Shown piece by piece: positions 63,630 through 64,000 of a stretch of DNA of 64,000 nt (its first letter is position 1; every line of letters begins with the position of its first letter). Under the pieces are notes generated by a model. The model saw nothing but the letters and a program-made list of their open reading frames with translations, had not been told where the DNA came from and did no database searches. Origin of the DNA: Euglena gracilis. Its lineage: Eukaryota; Euglenida; Euglenophyceae; Euglenales. The stretch is taken from NCBI GenBank assembly GCA_039621445.1, contig CP154954.1, forward strand, positions 20,012,642-20,076,641. The letters run 5' to 3'. A program made the position numbers and the translations under genes.

Positions 63630-63776
63630 ATGAGCCGCATGCCATCATCATCCAATTCATCAAAAGGTGGCGATAGCGAAAGAGAAGCGGAATGCGAAGA
63701 ACTTGAAACAAGAATGAATGCAAAGGAAACCAAAAAGCACAAGCACATCACTGCTTCTGTGGGAAAAAAATTATGA
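63630..63776 (+). CDS. Short hydrophilic ORF, possible terminal exon
   Basis: A 48-residue frame starting MSRMPSSSNSSKGGDSEREA and ending KETKKHKHITASVGKKL, then TGA. It is Glu/Lys-rich, with charged helical character in repeat-free sequence. The opposite strand is open for 248 codons over 63164-63910, but that translation is Ser/His/Pro-rich without domain. An upstream exon cannot be identified. Confidence 0.35.
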   Translation: MSRMPSSSNSSKGGDSEREAECEELETRMNAKETKKHKHITASVGKKL

Positions 63777-64000
63777 TGAACATGAGCGGATAGAACTGTT
63801 TTAACCAGACCGTGTCCAGGACAGGGATATGTCTGTATGAACATGAATGATGAATATGTGATGATGAAAAATTTGAACGGGCGTCGCGCAACACAAGTAA
63901 GCAACACCAAAATGCGGACCAGGTATTCCTAATTCATGGTTGTCACGTTGAACCCCACTGAGTCCGCAAGGGACGACGTGGAATGTATATTTCAAACTCG

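Noticed and set aside
63164-63910. 248-codon minus-strand open frame
   Set aside because: Ser/His/Pro-rich, without domain, and overlapping a more protein-like plus-strand frame. Length alone is weak evidence here.

Overview
The window is nuclear DNA of a eukaryote, most likely a large-genome unicellular alga or other protist. Two lines of evidence support this. Conserved GC-rich coding blocks are separated by long introns with AG acceptors, and the rest is packed with transposons, microsatellites and G/C homopolymer repeats. No operons or prokaryotic gene packing are seen. The lineage cannot be fixed from the sequence. Many reading frames break at homopolymers, so some breaks may be assembly errors.

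1-12.8 kb, plus strand: a nine-exon gene for a circularly permuted GTPase of the YlqF/MTG1 type (mitochondrial ribosome assembly) at about 476-9621. It is followed by a small gene for a coiled-coil protein, about 10318-12830. The GTPase introns hold a (GT)119 microsatellite and inverted-repeat elements.

15.6-38.2 kb: a nest of DIRS-type tyrosine-recombinase retrotransposons from three families. A1 (plus strand, 15568-20175) is complete in structure. C1 (plus, 20215-29573) is split by B (minus, 20433-25055), which sits in its gag. A2 (plus, from 32232) carries a solo terminal repeat of family B inside gag and is cut off by C2 (minus, 33560-38222). All full elements keep inverted terminal repeats, an internal complementary region, reverse transcriptase/RNase H, a methyltransferase-like domain and a tyrosine recombinase. 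All carry stops or frameshifts. Between C1 and A2 lies a segment, duplicated in direct orientation, that encodes part of a pogo/Tigger-like transposase.

38.2-64 kb: mostly non-coding. It holds short non-autonomous inverted-repeat elements, several with exact 8-bp target duplications and CAGG...CCTG ends like hAT elements. It also holds satellites, large palindromes and microsatellites. Coding traces are a minus-strand set of coiled-coil exons (about 45.35-48.93 kb), a minus-strand block resembling an L-type lectin (60277-60478), and a few short unassigned frames.
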